This document shows, piece after piece, positions 59,454 to 64,000 of a DNA stretch of 64,000 nucleotides (its first letter is position 1; every line of letters begins with the position of its first letter). Location: NCBI GenBank assembly GCA_963930775.1, contig OZ005707.1, positions 2,356,001 through 2,420,000 on the forward strand, read 5' to 3'. Made by a program: the position numbers and the translations under genes. This stretch comes from Cliona cf. orientalis (taxonomy: Eukaryota > Porifera > Demospongiae > Clionaida > Clionaidae). Below the pieces are notes generated by a model that saw nothing but the letters and a program-made list of their open reading frames with translations, did not search any database and had not been told where the DNA came from.

Positions 59454-59841
59454 TAGTCTCATCCCCAGACCCCACCTCCAAGGAGAAAAAGGGTCTGGTG
59501 AACTTGCCAATATATGGGCAGAATCCTTGGGCCTGTGCTGAGGATTTTCCACGTGCCAATGAGATTGCAGCTCTGCTCAGTAGCATGATAAACTTACTGC
59601 AGGAATGTAATGCAATATTGCTGTATAGATGTATAAGCTATTCAATTTCGCTGACCAATCAGGTTCAAGGTTTGCTTTATCCGCGGCTGGTTGCAATCAT
59701 ATGCCATAGCGACAAATCAGAGCAAAACTTTGCTTGGCCTTGTCGGCATGCGCATTAGATCAAGAACCGAGGATTCAGCCCAAGTTCACCAGACCCTTTA
59801 AATTTCCCTCCTTTTGAGGGTGGGATCTGGGGTCGAGACTA
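59454..59841. mobile_element. TAGTCTCG MITE with 9-bp duplication
   Basis: Ends TAGTCTCATCCCCAGACCC and complement. GATTAAAAT lies on both sides exactly (59445-59453 and 59842-59850). Confidence 0.85.
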
Positions 59842-60053
59842 GATTAAAATGAACAAGAATCTTAACTATTAAGCTTATTACACAGGTATTATAACTCACA
59901 GTAGCTAATTTATAATAATAATATTGTAGCTAGCTGTGCATGAATAAGTACATGGAAAATCGAGTTCAAATTCTGCATTACTGATAAAATGATACAGTTG
60001 CTATTAATACTATAAGTCAACGATTCAGAATAGTTGTTGTGCAATCAACATCA

Positions 60054-62583
60054 CTAAAAATTCCCATATGCCATGTTTTCTGAAACTTGAAGTTTTTCTG
60101 CCCTTCTTGCAGTTGGAGCCATGTTTAATGTAATATCTTCATACACAGGTATCGACCTTGAGTTGACTGCTGCTATTGTGCCCCTGTTATCAACTGTTCT
60201 TTTTGACCTAATGTACATACCGCAGAATAGTCCTATGGTGGTGAATACAAGTGCACAGAACAATGAAAAGCTGGCTGTAACAATAATGGTGTTTTGCAAA
60301 TAGGTTCCGTCATCAATATCATCTCTTTTGTTGACACCATCTCCATCTGCAATATGGATCTCATAACCATCACATATGCCTTAATAATATAGGCTAATCC
60401 CCAGGGCCAACCCCGGCCCCTAGCACAGATGTATAGTATACACTAGTACTGCAGCTATGATATCAGAGAATTATCCAGATCGTACCCTCAGTTCCCAGTT
60501 GGCATACATCTTCTGGGTTAGGAATCCACTCTCCCTTCTCTGTGCAGGCTGAATGTGATAGTGTACTTCCATTGGTGTTGTTCTTTGTTCCAATACAGCG
60601 ATAGGTTATCATTGAGTCCCAAAATGTTAGGAGAGTCAATGCATGACTTGTTGGAATTTGACAACCAACTATGTGTATGTATATAATAATATTATATTAT
60701 ACACAGTCAGAGTGGCAGTGGCATAGCATACTATAATATAATTGCAGCTCTCCATGCATCATGCAGAGCGTATATACAGTATAATTTTTTGGATATTGTG
60801 ATTCCAGGGTGAAGTTTCTTATTATACTATAATAATATTATTATATCCTGGATCAGACATGCTGCATGTATGAGATTCAAGTTTGTGGCATGCACAATGA
60901 AGAAGCTATATTAAACTCTACTATAGGGGCCATGCAGGGGAGCCCCGTCATGCATGATACATCTTAACCGATATCCTGCTTTTATGAATACACGTTCTAC
61001 ACACCTTTACAAATTAATTCACTTGGATTAGGGTCCCAGTAGCCTCCTCTGGTGCAGTTGGCAACTAATGGAGTGTTTGGCAGTAGTCCTGGTCGACAGT
61101 TGAAGAAAATTTGTGAATTTTCTTCTCCATGATTGTCATATCCCTCTATATTTACATCTCTTTCAGTAGTTGGAGGAGGACAATAGGCTATTATTATAAA
61201 TAAATAAGATAGTTACAATTATCATGAATTAGCTAATTTTGAAACGCGTACCGGGGTATACCACTTATGAATGGAGTAACTATTCAATTTTTATTGTATG
61301 TGTAATCTCAGTTTTCTATATCATCAATAAAATTAATACTTAATTTGCTTACTGATCAAGAGAGAAAGATTAGCAGATGAACTGTTTCCAATGCAGTTGT
61401 TAGCCAAAATTTTAATATCATACTCTTGATTGTAAACCACAGGGACTTGGATTGTGGTATTTGTAGTAGTGTAGTAAAGTATCTCACCCAAGAAATCCAA
61501 TAATATGATTTCAATAATGAAATTAGAATCTGATGCTAAATACGTGTTTGAATTCCATTCCAATGAAATGAATGTACTGGTTAAGCTTGCATTATTAGTA
61601 TGAGACTGATCCCATACAATATTTGTAGGAGAAGGTGGAACTGCATGTAGTGGTAAAATTACCGGCGTGGAATAAGATTGAAAACATTGTGTTCCCATTC
61701 AGCAAGCACCCACTTAGTCTCTGGTATTACCCAGATGGGATGCTACAGTGTAGATGTAATTAGCTAAACAACAACAATAATAATAATAATATTATAATAA
61801 TAAATTGCCATGGTGGGCTAACCCACAAATGTTGACTTAGCCCCGAATCTTGAAAATACATTTAAAATGTGTTTCATGAGCTACATTTCTGAAAATTTCA
61901 ATAACTTGGTAGAGTACAATGTATGATTTTTAGTCCATTTTTATAAATTTGTGCTTTTTAGACAATTCCCCACATTTAATTTAATTTGGGGTTAGCCCAC
62001 TATGGTTCTCGGCCCTTCAAATTTTAATTTAATTTTTATGATGATCAAGCCTGAGAAAGAGAAAAATGCTCACTCTGGTCAATAACGAAGATATCACTTC
62101 TATCGAATATGACATTCTTGTTGTGTGAAGAAACATCCCGACACCGTACAATTGCTTGATTAATTATGGTTGCTGCTGTAGTGATCAATTCTGATACCAT
62201 GGGACCTTGTGATAGAATACGGAATGAAAATACATGTCCTCTTCTGGTTACATTATACAATCGTGCAATAGGATCGTCTTCAATCAGTGTCACCCTAATA
62301 TCGGTGATGAAGGACTGGGTAAACTGAATATTCCACTGAACATCGGTGGCATTGTGGGCAATGCAAGTGAAAGACAATACCGGTACCTCTCCGGGACAAA
62401 TATGCACATTCTTCTCTGGAAATAGCTTTAAAGTCTCATCTGTATCTGAATGCAGCATGAGATATAGCTACTTATAATAGAACTAGTTGCTGCATTATAG
62501 CAGCTGATAAACTTGCCTGTACATGTTGCTGATGAAGTAGAATACAGAATGAAGACTAGTAGAAGTATTATGCGATAGAACAT
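60054..62583 (-). CDS. Type I receptor-like protein: Ig-like, FN3, two sushi domains, TM, tyrosine tail
   Basis: Six exons (62517-62583, 62074-62445, 61353-61640, 61005-61187, 60486-60668, 60054-60346) join in frame to 461 residues, every intron in phase 1. Exon 1: signal peptide MFYRIILLLVFILYSTSSA. Exon 2 (23-146): Ig-like, with paired Cys (FTCIAHN, VRCRDV). Exon 3 (147-242): FN3-like (PPSPTNIVW, YDIKILANNCIG). Exons 4 and 5 (243-303, 304-364): sushi/CCP modules with four Cys and a Trp (CTRGGYWDPNP; CTEKGEWIPNP). Exon 6: acidic stalk, TM 384-410, tail with Tyr433 (VYEDI) and Tyr458 (AYGNF). Intron 1 uses a GC donor (CAG|GCAAGT). Likely a surface receptor or adhesion molecule signalling through tail tyrosines; ligand unknown. 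The Ig and FN3 calls are weaker than the sushi calls. Confidence 0.85.
61808..62005. mobile_element. MITE in receptor intron 2
   Basis: CCATGGTGGGCTAACCC and GGGTTAGCCCACTATGG are inverted ends of a 198-bp insert between the Ig-like and FN3 exons. Non-coding. Confidence 0.7.
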
Positions 62584-62937
62584 TTTGTTGTCGATATTGC
62601 ATGGATTCTGCTAGCTCCTTAAAATATAACATCTGGACTTGAGCAGGCGAGGAAGCCTTCGCCGTGGTGGCCTTTATTAAATTTTGCGGCCGAGGATGAA
62701 CATCGTGCTTCGAATCGAAGCGCATGCGCAGCGGTGGGAGGGGCCTGACCCTACGCCAATCGACCCATTGGCGCCAAACCCGAGCTGACTTGCTGAGGAC
62801 GCCTCTATCAGAGCTACTATCTGCATCTTTTCATGCATCAACTATGGCAAGGGTACGTTTATATGTATTGATATTAAAGTTGTAACTTGTATTAATACTA
62901 GGAGCCACGATCGAATCATATGTCATGATCAAGTTCA

Positions 62938-63110
62938 TAGGCGTAGGAACCATGGGGGCTCCGGGGGCTGGTGCCCCCCCCCCCCCCCCCCTATGTTTTC
63001 TGATAGTTACATAGCTAGACTCAATTTTATACACACTGATCATACTGCCCTTGCCTATAGCTACGGATCTGTAGAGCTCCCCTTTACCAAACCATCTTCC
63101 TACGCCCCTG
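62938..63110. mobile_element. MITE with GGCGTAGGAA ends
   Basis: AGGCGTAGGAA and TTCCTACGCCCCTG are inverted. A C-run of about 18 lies inside, next to a GGGGGCTCC-type block, as in the 135-410 element to which it is probably related. Confidence 0.6.
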
Positions 63111-63344
63111 GTCAAGCTAGCAGCAGTCACCCAACATGCTAAGTCTTACTTCAAACAACGTCTTTCGAATAGCTAATTGTACTAGTTAATGACATTTTTC
63201 TGATTAGTGGAAATTTTTTTAGCTACATGCATGCTTGCATGGAGTAATTTGGCAGTCATGGGAGTAAAAAAAATGCATAATATTGGATAATAGCACGATA
63301 AGTAATGCAATTAGAACTTTTGCATGCAGGCAATCATATTATTA

Positions 63345-63880
63345 TATTATGCCCTCAGTAACAATTATTTATTTTTTTGCGGTTATTAGGTAAATTATAA
63401 TGAAACCTATGGTGTAATCTATGAGATAATTATGAGAAAATTCAGGGCCTCAATGAAACCAATCTGGGACTTGAAATTCAGTGAAATATGTAGAGTATCT
63501 TGCGCGTGTATCCAGCGACTACCTTACAAGCAGCGTGTTGCCTTCTCTTATGAGCAGTGACGGCCGAACTTCACGCGTTCTCTAGGCTGACGTAATCATA
63601 ATATGGATATTATATAGATAGCCCTGCGCTATATATAGCACGCACCATGAGCAGCGTGCCGCCGGACCAATCTAGCTGTACTGCGCTGTTGAGGTCTTCT
63701 TAGCTTTGAAAGTTTTCACTATCGAGGTCGAGAGCCATTCTCAGAAGTTCCCGATGATCCGAGGCTAGTCTGCAACTGAGGCACCGGCATCACACTGTAC
63801 AGTGAACCCACTATATTGACTACCTTTACCACACACCATTTCCACTATGCAGCTACTGAGGGCATGGTCAAGTTTCATTA
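63345..63880. mobile_element. CCCCAGTAGC interspersed element, third copy
   Basis: Follows the 23586-24132 copy in the same orientation (GAAACCTATGGTGTAATCTA, GTGTATCCAGCGA, GCGCTATATATAGCAC) to GCAGCTACTGAGGGCATGG. Several differences from the other copies indicate an older split. Confidence 0.6.
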
Positions 63881-64000
63881 TTATAGTTATTGACTATATT
63901 ATTATAGTTATTGACTAATGATTATTGAACTTTCTTGTAGTATACATTTTCATACATTGAACTGAGATGTTTCGGTCCGTGGACTTGTTTCTGACTGAAG

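Noticed and set aside
62495-62725. Minus-strand frame beginning MRFDSKHDVHP upstream of the receptor
   Set aside because: It overlaps the signal-peptide exon in another frame; the in-frame ATG at 62583 with a signal peptide and compatible splice phases is far better supported.
62831-63130. 99-codon minus-strand frame with a Gly/Pro-rich run
   Set aside because: It is created by the C-run and ends of the MITE at 62938-63110.

Overview
The window looks like nuclear DNA of a marine sponge (demosponge). It is AT-rich, with short spliced exons bounded by GT-AG (once GC-AG) introns. It carries metazoan-type signalling genes: a Src-type tyrosine kinase, an Ig/FN3/sushi receptor and an MFSD9-like transporter. 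It also holds sponge-like intronless families (kinase-Kelch fusions, beta-helix plus multi-TM proteins) and a dense load of small inverted-repeat transposons. The species cannot be fixed from sequence alone.

Layout. 0.1-6.2 kb is transposon-on-transposon: a hairpin-ended TT-targeting element (2200-4431) contains three successively nested insertions. 6.8-7.3 kb holds one secreted-protein exon on the minus strand. 8.5-14.6 kb is mostly inverted-repeat elements, two with long arms. 14.9-18.2 kb holds a small type I membrane protein (+) converging on a myristoylated Src-like kinase (-). The kinase shares a 268-bp head-to-head promoter region with an MFSD9-like transporter (+). The transporter's five exons run from 18452 to 31404, and its 10.4-kb second intron contains repeats and a complete intronless kinase/coiled-coil/Kelch gene on the same strand. 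31.5-42.8 kb is a decayed duplicated cluster: fragments and one broken full-length copy of the kinase-Kelch gene, next to fragments and one intact copy of a 1163-residue beta-helix/multi-TM protein. 46.1-46.6 kb is a ricin-B-like lectin gene with a TATA box. 47-51.5 kb is repeats. 51.6-56.0 kb is a fossil tyrosine-recombinase (DIRS-like) retroelement. 56.5-59.9 kb holds more small transposons, including a segmental duplicate of 42.8-43.4 kb that shows clean empty and filled insertion sites. 60.0-62.6 kb is a six-exon minus-strand receptor gene (signal peptide, Ig-like, FN3, two sushi domains, TM, tyrosine-bearing tail), every intron in phase 1.

How the parts may work together (inference). The Src-like kinase lacks the C-terminal inhibitory tyrosine of Src. 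The receptor at 60-62.6 kb has tail tyrosines in contexts (YEDI, YGNF) resembling SH2 ligands of the Src and Grb2 classes. The intronless families and the receptor have architectures suited to surface recognition and signalling, which sponges are known to expand. The repeats show at least four distinct insertion signatures: TT dinucleotide, TA or 3-bp, 5-6-bp and 9-bp duplications.
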